Of a DNA stretch of 64,000 nt, positions 52,229 to 64,000 are shown piece by piece. Each line of letters starts with the position of its first letter. Positions within the stretch are counted from its first letter, which is position 1. The DNA is from Branchinecta lynchi. Lineage: Eukaryota > Arthropoda > Branchiopoda > Anostraca > Branchinectidae. Both the position numbers and the translations under genes were made by a program. Under the pieces are notes generated by a model. That model had not been told where the DNA came from. It made no database searches and saw only the letters and a list, made by a program, of their open reading frames with translations. Location: positions 3,324,561 through 3,388,560 of the forward strand of contig JAKZAP010000003.1 of NCBI GenBank assembly GCA_023053575.1, written 5' to 3'.

Positions 52229-53127
52229 TGGTTTGAATGCCTTCTATCAATACAATAAGACGGAGCTAAAAGGAAAAGCCATCTGAGGTTCGTTCTTGCA
52301 ATATTTCGTCTCTCCTTGGCAGGGGCCGTCTTCGGGCTGTAGCTACAAAACGAGCCTGCTACCTGTTTGGCGCCAACAAATCTGCTCTTTCTTAACTGTT
52401 TGTTCTTTTTTCATTGTAGAAATTGTGAAGTTGTTGAAAAAGAATTATTCTATAATCCGATTCCCCCACCACTTAGTGGCAGTCCTGTGCTAATTTTGTG
52501 AGAATTTTACGAGCCCTTATCGATTACCGACTTATTTGAGGCTTCAGCAGTAAAGTCAGTCTAGCAATTTTACCTTCGTTAGTGCCAAGGACTTTGGTAC
52601 TCGGGAGAGCAGTCGCGGATCCTTACCACCTTATTTTGATCCCCTTGGCTGCCCCCTCCCTCTGTCCATCAACGAGAGTGGTCAAATTCATAGCAGATCG
52701 CCTCTACAACCCCTCAGATATAACGAAAGGGAGAGCCTTTGAGAGTTCCAGGGTTACCGACATCACCAGAAGTATTTGCATAGGCCTGTCACTGAGTGAG
52801 ATCATAGACGGTTGAGATGTTACGAACTTGGAGTGCATGACGAGAGTTTGAAACTTTTTCGGTTTATCAGGGATATCTTGCATCCCATGCCAACATTCTT
52901 AGACAACAGGTTGATTCAGTTTTTCCCCCTAAGACGAACGCTCGCATCGTCGTAAATTAACGCACCAAATCGGTTCCAGTGGCAGGGGTCTCTGAATCCT
53001 TTTAGCTGCTTAGACTAACCCTTGCTTTCGGACGCCATCACCATTATTTGACCACCCCATAATGCTGGTGTGTTAGTTTCGAGCATTTGCCATCAGTTCT
53101 AATTCCTCCAGAGATAACCCTCTCTTT

Positions 53128-53430
53128 AAAGGACCCCTCGCACTATTTACTCTTCAACTTAAAGTATTTTAAAATATTTGAATACATTAAGACTGGGCTG
53201 TGCTTTCAACAAATAACCCACGGTTTTGTCTGTTTTAGGCCATTTCCGAGACCCGTTGCCTTATAGCGAAAACAGGGAAAAGTGAGAACACGGCAAGTGA
53301 AAAAATCAGCGTGTTTATGTTAGAGGGGTTAAAATGTACCGTAGGAAATTGGGGTCTCCGGGTTTAGAAATATATTGGGTGATTATGGAAGTAGGTTGCG
53401 TTAGTATTATAGGTAAGACAGGTCCTTTTA
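53128..53430 (-). mobile_element. MITE family C, inverted full-length copy
   Basis: It starts TTTAAAGGACCCCTCGCAC and ends AGACAGGTCCTTTTAA, so both termini are present and fix the inverted end as TTAAAGGACC. Confidence 0.85.
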
Positions 53431-54249
53431 AGAGCATTCCATACCTCAGCACTCTTTGGCCGTAGCGGCTTCGAATCCTTTTGGTGGTGCCATCTCTGGA
53501 TTTCTTGGCCTTGTAGGAACCGGCGAACAACCTACTTACCTCTCCTCTAGGGATGTCCTCTGCAGAGACTACGGTAGATGCTTAGTTACGAATGAAATTG
53601 TAAAGTGCAAAGTTCCAGATCCATATCACTGGGCTCTAATCCTAGCAAGAAAAGTGCAAATAGGGTCCTACCGCTGTGATTTCAGGTTTAGTAGCAGTGA
53701 CCTTAGGTACCTTTTTCTTTCTTAAAAAGCTCCTTTTTTGGTGTGAAAAGTCCCCATTTCCATGCCTCTAAACGTCTGACAGTCTCCGCGATAGTAATCA
53801 AGTGGATAAATCTGCACGTGTTCCTAAATTTTGTTATATCCTTTGTGAATAAAGTCTAAGAGCCGACGAGTACGACACCCCTCGTTTTAATCAGGATAAA
53901 GGTTATCTCGGGACGGAACCAAAATAGAGACACACTCACTCCTTTATTCCGTCAGCATTGGCCCGTGTCCTAAACCCTTTAAGCGCTCTGGAATTTCCGC
54001 TAATGATGTAGATTATCATTAAACGCGTAAATCTACGTAAATCTGTCGTTGTGTTGTCTGTTGGTCTGTGAGGTTTTGGCTTCATTATTAACATTCGAGT
54101 AGGGGCCAGGTTCATTGACTGAAATCAAAACAGGGACCTTACTTCAGAACAGGGATCGTGACTTAAGGAAGAAGAAGAAGAAATAAAAAAGAACAGTTTG
54201 AGTTTTGCTACTAATTAATCAAAGAAAAACGAAAAAGTCAGGATAAATA

Positions 54250-54400
54250 TTCCTTCAGCCCAAGCTGACTGCGAATCATATTTGATAGTGCAAAACGGAT
54301 ACGTCAGCTGAATTTTCTTTGAGCTATACTGCCTATACTTCGGCCCTTCTTGGGAAGGGTCGTCTTCAGGCTCAAAGCCGCTTAAGTTGGAAGAACGAGC
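54250..54400 (-). repeat. Dispersed repeat family D copy
   Basis: It starts TTCAGCCCAAGCTGACTG. On the minus strand the core has CTGAAGA, a stem-II-like hairpin and GAAG, followed by an enlarged third-stem candidate (GTATA...TATA) before GCTC. Confidence 0.65.
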
Positions 54401-55204
54401 TGAACCTGTTCTTTTGGATTTCTTCTTCTTTCGTAAGTCAGGATCCCTGTTCTAAGACAAGATCCCTGTTCTGATTTCAGTCAACGAATCTGGCCTCTAC
54501 TCCAATGGTAATAGTGAACCACATTTAAGTACCTCCAAAAGTTATTGCTGTTAATTTATTTATTTATTTATTACCCACAAATTTCAGAAGACAAACAAGT
54601 AGAGTAAATGAAAAAGAAAGGAAGAAAATACTAAAAAAACTTGCACGTGCAAATGTCAGTATCAACAGTGGTGTGTGTATGTGGGGTGGGAAAGTGGGAG
54701 TAAGCTGATTTCGACAGCTTCCTGTGTAGTATTTTGAGAAAGCTAATGTTGTTGACTAACGTCTGTCTCACGGCCCGGGTCTGGAGCCAAGACGAAACTG
54801 CAGCGCAGGCCTCTGCAGTGTTCAGATGCAGTGTTCAGACTCATAAGACAACTTGACCGGAATCTGGTCTTGATGACAACATGATGTTTACACACAGAGA
54901 AAAAAAAAAGTTTCTCCAGGCAGAAAAATCAGAAAATTTACAAGCATGGATTCAACTAACTGACAGAAAAATGCTATGTTAGCAGCCGGGTCTAGGGCCT
55001 AGGCAAGACCCCCCCCCCCCGGCGACCCCCCCCCCCCCCGAGAACCCCCGCTCCGGTACCAAGACCCCCCCCCGTCAAAGAAACGTTGACCCCCCTGACC
55101 CCCCCTGGAAACCCCCCTCGAATCATTTACATTTAATGCAAATGGAAAACATTTAAATTTGACTTCCGTCAAGTAGACTTCTGGTACAACAAGAATTTGC
55201 CCCT

Positions 55205-55400
55205 TAAATTAAGCTCCCTCCCCCACTCCTAAATGTAGGTCTACAGAGCCCATCTACGAGCTCGACCTTACTTTTGACCCAAAGAATCCTCACACCAAGT
55301 TTCGTCGAAATATATCATTCCCTTCGAGAGTTATAGTGCACACAGACGGACAACTTTTGCGATGATATAGGTATCCCGCCACTTACGTTTCGGGATCCCA
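55205..55400 (-). mobile_element. Family A end fragment
   Basis: Only about 200 bp of the left end remain, from AAATGTAGGTCTACAGAGCC to TTTCGGGATCCCAAAACG. Confidence 0.7.
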
Positions 55401-56437
55401 AAACGGCAACTAACTGCAGCTTCCTCGGCAAGAAGGGGAAGTAATTGGGAAAGGATTTGTTGGGAGGGGGGGGGGGGGTCGTTATACTGATTAGCACGGG
55501 TTTTGATCTTTAACTTTTAACACCTCACTGACCACAGCTTCAGATGAATGCGTGTGTTAGTTCACTTCAGCAAATATCCTGTCACCATCAACCTTCACCT
55601 TCGCTTTACTCTCCCCTACCTTGTATATATTTGTTCTGCCTACGCTTAACGCATTCAGAACTAAGAACACATCCAGCCAGCACTTTTTGCTTCACATATA
55701 CATACCCTTTGTGCCCGCACAAGCTTATTCTTACACTTGTTACTGGATATGCACTGTACTTCAGACATTATTGTACAGTCAAGTCTGCGAATGAAGTTGC
55801 GTCCAGTATTCGCCGGTTTCTTTTTTATACCGGGTTCTTTTTGTCGGGGGGGGGGGGGTTGATACCGGGTATTTTTGGTCAGGGGGGTTTTGGTACCGTT
55901 TTTTTTTTTTAGCCAGGGGGGTTTTCGACGGAGGGGTGGGGGGGTTGGTACCTGTTTTTTTTGTATCCGGGTGGGGGGGGGGGGGGTCGGTGGTTTTCTT
56001 CTTAGACGGAACCCATTCAGCCTAGGGCCAAAGGTTTAGATACGGACCTTCATCTTGCATGCTGTTCTGAGAAGGCTTGCGCGGAAGGAATTGTCACAGT
56101 GCTTGCCATTGCTTGCCACCAATCGTTTTGGGAGGGGTTGGGAGAATTTGCTATTTTCGGCCAGAGTTTCTGCCAAAGTGTTTCGCCATTCCAGCGACAT
56201 TGCTTGCCATCAATCGTTTTGGGAGGGATTGAGAGAATCAGCTATTTGTGGCCAGAGTTTCGGCCAAAATATTTCGCCTTGCCAGCTTGCCATTAAGTGC
56301 CATCAGCTGTTTTGGGGGGATTGAAAGAATCGGCCATTTGTGGTCACAGTCTCGGCCAAAGCTTTTCGCCTACCACACGGACAACAATAATTTAGCTTCC
56401 ATTTTGACGCAGCATTTTATTTTATTCCTTTTTTTAG

Positions 56438-56635
56438 GTTGGTCGGAGCAAGGTTTTGGCCCACCCGACAGCCATTCACGTGATAGCCAGGAGCCTCGCT
56501 ACGGAATGTATGAAAACAAAGATTGCCGTCTTGGAGATACTAGCCGCCGTCTGTCTCGTTCCAGGAGGCCATAAAAAGGTCCTGGAATCACTGCAGTACT
56601 TCCAGGAATACGCTGGGGAAAGAGCCAGGTTCCAG
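56438..56635 (+). CDS. DAAM: DAAM exon (FH3/armadillo region, second part)
   Basis: Sixty-six codons between a TTTTTTTAG acceptor and a GTAAGT donor, phase 0. The protein reads VGRSKVLAHPTAIHVIARSL, then KTKIAVLEILAAVCLVPGGH, KKVLESLQYFQEY and ERARFQ, an almost residue-for-residue match with the DAAM block LEILGAVCLVPGGHKKVL. It follows directly from KALMNNT of the exon at 42642. The next exon is not in the remaining 7 kb. Confidence 0.98.
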
Positions 56636-56839
56636 GTAAGTTGCAAAAGTCAGAATTTTTCTAAAGGGTGGTTTCGAAGCCACGTTTGAGACGAATTGCA
56701 GGCATAACGGACGTCGTCCGAGTTTTAAACCTCTACTGTTGCTGCGCTTGTCGTGCAAAACCCTCTTGGAACGAATACGTATTGAATTAAAAAAGAAAAA
56801 TTATATTCAAATAATGCATACAACAGTTACGCTACGATG

Positions 56840-57160
56840 CTTTGTCAGCGATATTTCGTCCCTTCGTGGCAAGGTTTGTTTCCTTCCCCGACGTTGACCA
56901 TGAAGATTGACAACCTGACGAGGACCCTTGCCAAAAAAGGCCGAAGTATCACTGCCGATTCATGGTGGTTAGAATTGTAGCCACAATCAGGATTCTTTTG
57001 TCTTAAAAGTGGCCGTTAATAGTAAATTGTTTGTTTAATTTATGTGTTTTTTTTATGAAATTAAAAAAATGTCTAAAAATTTCAAAGCATCGTAGTTGAC
57101 GTATCCGTTGTATGTGTTATTTGAATATATGTTTCAAAGTCAGCTTGGGCTCAAGGAATA
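56840..57160 (+). repeat. Dispersed repeat family D, plus-orientation copy
   Basis: The plus strand carries CTGACGA (56915-56921), the stem GGACCCTTGCCAAAAAAGGCC and GAAG, i.e. the hammerhead-like pattern with the last A replaced. It ends with AAAGTCAGCTTGGGCTCAAG, the complement of the family end motif. Confidence 0.6.
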
Positions 57161-57710
57161 TTTAAAAAAAAAATTCCCGCCTAGCCATCTTTTCTCAATT
57201 TCCTTTACTATCGATTGATTTATAGTTTGCGGTGACAACTCCCCCGTCACTCAATGAAGTTACGAATCTTATAGTAAAAAAAAAGAGTAAAAACCATAAT
57301 CATTAAATTGAAAAAATTAACGCCACTTACATTAAAAAAGACAACATTTTCGTATTTGTTTTCGTATTTGAAATTATAAATCGTAATAATTTGGAGTCCT
57401 TTAAAATTATAAATCCCAACAAAACTGTCTATCTTTGATGCTTTTTTCCTAAAATAAAATCAATCAAATCATTGTGCCCATTTTTGTCCAGCCTTTTCAC
57501 GACAAACTAAAACAAAGATCTTTCAAAAGGAATCAGACTCTGTCTCAAAATTTCCTCCCCATAGGGACCCTGTTTTTTCAGGGGCGGCAGATTTTTATTA
57601 TCTGTCAAACTTTTTCAGTCGAGACAAACGTGGAAAGTAACTGGAAACAAATTAAAAATACCAAAATCAAACAATAAAAAATTACAAATTTGGGAAGTTC
57701 TTCACTTTAT

Positions 57711-58567
57711 TGGGATCCCAAAACGTAAATGGAGGGATACCTACGACATTGCAAAAGTTGTCCGTCTGTCCGTCCGTCCGTCTCTCCGTCTGTTAGCACG
57801 ATAACTCTCGAAGGGAATGAGATATTTTGATGAAGCTTGGTGTGAGGATTCTTCGGGTCAAGGGTAAGGTCACGTTCGTAGATGGGTTCTGTAGCCCTAC
57901 ATTAAGGGGTGGGGAGGGGTCCAAATTAGGGGATACTCAAAGTATTTTTAAAGAGCTTATGTGATAGTCGATTATGGGATAAGAAGGCATGCTCAGCATG
58001 ACGGTGAAAACCATTTTCTCGCCGGACAAGTAGTTCGTCCGGAATCCGGCAAAAGCCGGAAAGCTGGTTAAAAGTAAAGGTTTCGTTTGAAGTTGATTAA
58101 ATGTTCGATTGAAGGGTAAGAAGATTTGCTGAAATCGGTTGTAAAAACCATTTTCTCGCCGGACAACTAGTTCGCCCGGAATCCGGCCCAAAGCAAAAGC
58201 AAACTTTTTATCTGAATTTGATTAGATAACAGATTTAGGGGTAAGAAGAGAGGCTAAGTCTGTACATCTCAACTATTTTTCACCCGGACATATAATTATT
58301 CCGGAATTCGGTTGTATTCGGATTTTTTGTTTGAGTTAATTTCAAGTTGATCAGATGTTCTTTGTAGGGATAAGGAGTTTCTGAATTTTCTTTTTTTGCT
58401 TGACTAGTAGTGCACTTGGAATTCGGGTGAACCCGGTCAAAATAGATATGGCTTGTAGAGGTATATCTGAACTTGGTTTTCCTCTGATGATTAGCCTGGC
58501 GAAGACTGGATCTGGCCAAGACAAGACCCAATTGTCTCAATCAAATATTAGATTTTTGGGATCCCGT
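57711..58567 (+). mobile_element. Family A element, copy 2
   Basis: It starts TATTGGGATCCCAAAACG and ends TTTTGGGATCCCGTCG. It carries the GTCC/GTCT-rich stretch (57760-57795) and about three internal units with CTCGCCGGACAAGTAGTTCG. Confidence 0.8.
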
Positions 58568-58989
58568 CGACACCGTTAAACACATCTTTATTGGATAATG
58601 TTCATTCAGCCCTGACTAGGCCATAGACGTAATTTAACATACAACACAGACGATAAAGAAAACCTTCTATTTAAATTATCTTTTACGTATTCTTTCACCA
58701 ATTTTACAACTTGGCAGTTTGGAGACGTCAAAATACCAGGGAAACTCCCTAGACACAGCCGGACTTGGAAAGGGTCCAGGCACGCCGTAGGACGGGGGCT
58801 AAGTCATGTCCCCCAGTCAAACATGGCGGACAGACAGAATTATCTTTTTGACACTTCTGCAAATTCAGCTACCTCCTTTAAAGCTACGAACTGTATAGAT
58901 CCTTTTTTCTCATTATGCACTGCGTAAGGAAATTAACATATGGTATGCAAAACCGATTGGTCTTGCACACGGTTCTCGTAGCCGTCCTC

Positions 58990-59340
58990 AAGAACGTTGT
59001 ACTCACAATTACACTGTCAGAAGCTTCGTAACAGATAACACAATGATACGCAGTTTTCAACACATAACACTTCGGATGTTCTCTGTTATGATTTTGCAGA
59101 TGTTGTGCATTAACCGTCACACATATCAAGCTTTACATATCAAGAGTCGGAAAAGTATCTGCGGACTTTTCCAACATCATGATGAAAAACAAAAAAGGCA
59201 GCAGATGCTTTTTCGGATGTGTTTCTTCTTGTATGCTGGAAGTATTATATAACGTTTGAACAAACATAACAGCTAACATCCTAAGTGTTATCTGTTGAAA
59301 TCGCGCGTTCTTTTGTTATATGTTGTGAAACTTTTGACAG
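58990..59340. mobile_element. Fold-back element related to 34890-35440
   Basis: The inverted arms share CACTGTCAGAAGCTTCGTAA / GAAACTTTTGACAGTG and GTAACAGATAACA / TGTTATCTGTTG. Confidence 0.6.
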
Positions 59341-60437
59341 TGACAGTACAAACCCACCAACCGAGCAACAACCATCATCTCCTTCAATTTGCTTATCTCC
59401 CTGGACTTCTCGACGGACTTGCAGTCAACGTTTCCAGATCCCTGCGGGGACAAGATGGACGCCGGGGCAGTATGGGACCAGTGTTGCCACTGGTTGCAGA
59501 ATTTTGCGATTTCTCACAGGTTTTAGACATCTTTAAAAAAGCGAGTCGAAATTCTGTGACAAGTAATACATTACAAAAGCTAAAGCCTACTACTATGAAA
59601 AGCCAACTTATTGGTGTATCATTCGTTTGTATACACTGAATTATTTGAATTATGCTAAGGGATTCTTTTTCAACTATCTGCTCTGGTAGTGACGTTCAGA
59701 ATATCTACGTCCGTCCCCACAAAATTCTACTATGAAGCAGAAATTTTGAATCTCAGTACAAACGTGGCTTGTCAGTAGTCAGTGATCAGCTCGCGGAAGG
59801 TAGCTCACTGCGTGAACACTTTATTTTTCGTAAATCGTTTTCATCAAACACAAAAAAAGGTACAAGCGCACAGAGGTACCACAAATCGACAGGAAAATTT
59901 CACTGTATGACAATCGCTTATTCGTGGATAGCGGAGTAACGAAGTAACGCATTTTCATCAGGTCAAACCTTTTTAAGTGCTGAGCTATTTTTGGTTAAAC
60001 TTTAAGTAACTTTCTGTCGGTTCCCGAACTATGTAATATATTTATTATCAGTAAGTTGAAATCTCTACTATTAATCCTACCACATTTACCACCACTTTCA
60101 CCAAAATAGTCCAATCTTATCGTAAATATAACCGTGATTTGGCATTTTTAAGATTGTTTTATTAGTTATTGTCCTACATTTGCTGGTGAAATTAGCTTTG
60201 AATTTTGCTTCGCTCTCGCTTTGAGACTAAACATGAAATTAATTGCGATTTGGCTCGTAGCATTGTTTTATCTGTAAATCGTCTGACTGAAACACTTTTG
60301 TGTTTTATATTTTATAACATGGAGGGTGGTCTTTATAGGGCATTATGTGAGGTTCGGTTATGAGAGCAGCAAAGAACCTAAAGGCATGTCATGACATTGC
60401 GTGTGGTTATTTTCAAAAAGCGATCATCAGAATTTCC

Positions 60438-60888
60438 ATTAAAGGACACCTAAATGAAGAGTACCAAGTATCATCCCTATCTGTATGACTTCCGTTAACA
60501 GTGCCTGCAGAAAACCCAATCCAAATACGAAATAGTGTTTCCAAGCTATGGTTTTTGCTTCATTTTGCAACTGTCCTTATTTCAGTACCGAACAATTTCA
60601 GAAATGAACAAATGTCTCCAATCAACCCTTCTTCTGGAATATTTTTTAACCAGTTAAACCCAAACGTATATCTAGAAGAAATTCCAATACGATCCGGCCA
60701 GCGCTGTACAAGATTTGAATGAATTCCGCTTTTTGTCTTGGAGTCTGCATGTGCAAACCTCCAGAAATGAACATCCCTATTTTGAAAACGCCACGCTCAG
60801 GAGAAGAATGCTCTCAGTGGCCATGTCTATAAATGCATTCTCCGTGGTGTGTTCAAGTATGGTTTCATTGTTCAAGCGTCCTTTAAAT
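60438..60888 (+). mobile_element. MITE family G, copy 2
   Basis: It starts TTAAAGGACACCTAAATGAAG and ends TTCAAGCGTCCTTTAAA. It matches 37420-37870 in reverse orientation over its whole length. Confidence 0.85.
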
Positions 60889-63800
60889 AATAAGATCATG
60901 ATTATAGCTTTATTACTACACTTGTTGCACCGACCGTTTGTAACAAATCTGCATTAAAAAGTGGCTGAAATCGTGAATTCAGCTATTCTGGTAATCGGCT
61001 ATCCTTCGGCTCTTCGCGGCTAGGGCCCTTGTCAGGCTGTTCAGGCAGCAACGAATCTGCAATGTTCGTAGTTTCGGTGATAGCAGGTTCGTTTCTTCCT
61101 GTCCAGCAACTGCCCGACGAGGACCCCTGCCATGAAGGGCCGAAATCAACCTATCCAATCCAGTTTATTTTTCAAATAGCTTAAAGCTAGAAAGGAATAA
61201 AATATTAACGAAATACATAGACACGAAACAAATTAACTGGTCACTGAGTCAGTGACAAGATATGACCGAAAATAAATGATGGGATGAAACTATGAAAATA
61301 TTGGGCAGAAGAATTAGCAGGATACGGATAAAACTGATGTATTCAAACAATGTTTCAAAGTCAGCTTGGGCTCAAAGAATATTTATCTACGAAGTACGGA
61401 ACTTTCACAGCCCAGACATGCATTTAAAATCATAGCTGACGTATCCGTTGTAAACATTGTTTGAATAAATGTTTCAAAGTCAGCTTGGGCTCAAAGAATA
61501 TAAAACTGATGTATCGCTAACGATCGTCATAACTGAATAATTATCCGCCGCATCGTCTACTTGATGTTTTCTTACAATTTTTTAAGGTCCAGTTAGAATT
61601 TCAGTCCAAATTTTCGTGCTTTATTTTGATTTTTGATTTATTTTGTTTTCCCTTTTACTTCACTGTCGCCTTGGTCATAAATTAAATATGTAATGTATAG
61701 GCCTTAAATATCATACCTTGTGCACACAATTAATTATTTAACTCTAGTATAGGATTTTTTATTTTTCACAATAAGCTTTTCGTTTTAAATAAGTATTCCG
61801 ACCAACAGCTTGGACTGACACAAATCAGAAAAGAAAAGAGCCTCAAAGGATATGCGCCGCGCTGAGGATAAAATACCTTCAGTAATACGTATCTCTTATA
61901 TATTTTGTGACGTCATAGTAACTTTAAAAAAAAATAAGCTAAAACTTCCAGAATATGTAGTGTATTACGACGACTGTATTTGTGTGTGAAGAAGCACTCT
62001 CAATCGGATGTTATGGCGAGGGGTTTAGTAGGCCGGACATGGATTGTAAATGTCCTTAAATACAGTCTTCGAAGTCAGGACACCCTAGGGCGTCTGGTGG
62101 CCTACTACACTTGCAGACTTCGAGGGTTCATTGTGGATTCCCCCGATCGATCCACACTAAGGTTTGCGTACCGAACCACAATAGGCTATAAACCACCCAT
62201 CATATACTAGGCCGTACAGGCCAGCCCACTCTAAGGAGCTTTAAACAAGACTCATAACAATGACCTAAGGTCCGTTTTATTCTCTGGTATGAGCTGTACT
62301 TACAAAATAAAAACAACCTTCATGTAAAAAGGCTTGTTGCCCGGTCAAGCCCCGGAAAAGAAGTATATAGAAGGTGACTCATGCTCGCCCCATGAGTCAT
62401 GGAGTTAAAAAATAATGCAGAAGCCTCGACAGTATAAAAGATTAAACAAACCGAATGCAAAAGGAGTCACGCTGCCTAACGGCGGCAGAAGTTATCATTG
62501 CGGGGTGCAGATGGCACCACCGTAACAAGTGTCGGATAAATTATGTCGGAATACTAGACAGTCGTGACGTAAATGGTGGCGTCATATGATGCGGACCTAA
62601 CATAGTGATTTGGTTTTCCCTAGGACAGTTTATAAATGCGAACGTGACCAGCGCTTCGCTGAACGCTCGGCTCTGTATATATATAAACTCAAATATATTC
62701 ACCGATAGAAATAAACTTACAATTTTTCGTGTTCTACAACCTCCATTCATACGATCAAACTCAACGATTTTTGTCCTTGGATGGTACGTATCTTTTTATC
62801 CCTAGAGAATATCTTTTAAAGCACAACTCTTAATAAAAATGATCTTTCCCCTATAGAATGGATGAGAAAAAAGGTTTTCGAAAATACCATAACTTTCCAC
62901 CTCAAACTAGCGATTCTCTTGTTAGCGCTTGTCGATTGTATCCAGCCGTCCTGCTCTCCGACGCGGCGGCTGGGCGCAAAAGATTTGAAAACTGAACTCG
63001 CATTGATTAAAAAGTGGGAAAACTAAGCAAATAAAAGAAGTAATAAACAGAAGATCTTCACATCCTTATATGTGAAAGAGTTGTCAGCGGACGATGGAGA
63101 TTCTGGTAAAGTTTTCGTTGGGTGACGGGAAAACTCGGAAAGCCCGAGAATGCGCTAAAATTCATAGTTACGAAACGAAATAATGGAGAAAGGTGGGTAT
63201 TTTAGAAGCTTATAGTTCTATTTGGGAGCTAAGTATATTATAAAAGGCAGAATAAGCAAGAGGAGTCCTTTAAGGACCTCGCGACGTTAGATACTGGTGC
63301 TACCAAACGTAATCTGAGTTAAGGCACGTGATTCGTGATTCGGCGGGTGCTGTGGTAAATATGGAACTAGAGGAAATCAAAGATGATTAAAAAAAGGTTG
63401 AGAGCTTCGAATAAAAAGTCTAGTAGGTTTGCTTATTACCTTAATTACCTTAAATCGCACTTCCAGCGAGATAAGGTGGTGTTAACCTCCTGTGGAGTCT
63501 CTCGCTGGTTGTCGGCTTGATTGTCAGATCGTTGTTGTAACATAGGCTCACTGGCACTCCAGTGTAGCCGGCATTGATTGGTTGGTAGATGTTGTTGTCA
63601 CATCGGCTCACTGAAATCCCAGTGACAGCAGACAATCTGATGCTCTTTCAAACCTGCTCTCAAAGTTTTGAAAGATCTTTTCCAAAAATAAAAAAATCGT
63701 TAGTCAGAACCAATTTTCATTTGATTTTCAAGCCTTTTTGATTGAAAAGATATTTACCACTTGATTATCGTTTTCCAGACCTGTTAGTGAACTTTCAACT

Positions 63801-64000
63801 AGAACTCTGCTATTATACTTTTTATTATTATTTATTATTTTATTATTTTATTTCTTCAACGACCAACAAGGGCCATACACACAAAAATAACGACAACAAC
63901 AACATAAAAGCAAAAACAACAGCAAAGAATTAACTCTCTGCCGGGACCGCATAAAGCACATGTGTCCACTCCATACGTGTTCCACATATTCTTTCAGCAG

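Larger units (their letters stand above)
42870..56437 (+). other. DAAM intron (13.6 kb), repeats only
   Basis: It contains several MITE C copies, a LINE 3' end, a 196-bp tandem duplication, a shortened MITE H, inverted family A copies and a family D copy. The G/C homopolymer runs at 55010-55100 and 55840-56000 and the degenerate repeats at 56050-56380 (ATCGTTTTGGGAGGG motif) produce spurious frames. No gene was found. Confidence 0.75.
56636..64000 (+). other. DAAM intron (continues beyond the window), repeats only
   Basis: It holds a family D copy (56840-57160), family A (57711-58567), a fold-back element (58990-59340), a GC-richer stretch at about 59345-59520 with two overlapping frames that I could not identify, repeat I (59640-59985), MITE G (60438-60888), two more family D end motifs (61362-61380, 61478-61500) and repeat J (62925-63110). 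No exon was recognised. Confidence 0.65.

Noticed and set aside
59285..59639. Two overlapping frames with protein-like composition (83 and 114 aa)
   Set aside because: They do not match DAAM or any family I know, and the sequence lies next to a fold-back element; kept only as an unexplained GC-richer stretch.

Overview
The window is animal nuclear DNA: AT-rich, full of transposons, with short exons bounded by AG/GT splice sites inside long introns. Five plus-strand exons (5645-5773, 28349-28441, 41129-41197, 42642-42869, 56438-56635) encode consecutive pieces of the N-terminal GTPase-binding/FH3 part of the formin DAAM (Dishevelled-associated activator of morphogenesis). All introns seen are phase 0. 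The protein looks most like protostome or arthropod DAAM, but I cannot name the phylum. The start of the gene lies left of the window and its remainder (rest of FH3, FH1, FH2) lies right of it.

The main object is a 13.8 kb Polinton/Maverick (adintovirus-like element) at 12006-25787 in the DAAM intron between the first two exons seen. It has a perfect 6-bp target-site duplication (CCACTG at 12000-12005 and 25788-25793). Its terminal inverted repeats are about 630 bp, differ by only one base in a homopolymer and each carry a 102-aa gene. On the minus strand, in transcription order, lie protein-primed DNA polymerase B, packaging ATPase, a fibre-like protein, a hydrophobic/basic virion-type protein joined to an adenovirus-type cysteine protease, a zinc-ribbon plus retroviral-type integrase, a coiled-coil protein, a penton-like minor capsid protein, a small virion-type protein, a major capsid protein and the terminal-repeat gene. 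A small membrane protein is divergently transcribed on the plus strand. Together this is a complete virus gene kit for replication, integration, packaging, maturation and capsid.

Two features of this element deserve attention. Every independently started gene has the start context TAAATG, preceded by an AT-rich and a pyrimidine-rich stretch, which suggests a shared virus-type promoter. The only reading frames without it are the protease and the two downstream integrase segments, and each of these lies in the -1 frame of the segment before it. The protease junction has a correctly phased canonical -1 slippery heptamer (A AAA AAC). The first integrase junction has a correctly phased T TTA AAA / A AAA AAA. 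The second integrase junction has no canonical site. This may be retrovirus-like frameshift expression, but homopolymer assembly errors or decay remain possible.

The rest of the window is intron packed with repeats: a 255-bp satellite array of 12 copies (815-3955), LINE 3' fragments, several MITE families (one with 8-bp hAT-like duplications and long poly-G tracts), nested insertions, fold-back elements, tRNA-derived SINE-like pieces, and a dispersed family whose copies carry a hammerhead-ribozyme-like core. I found no other convincing host gene, no rRNA and no CRISPR.
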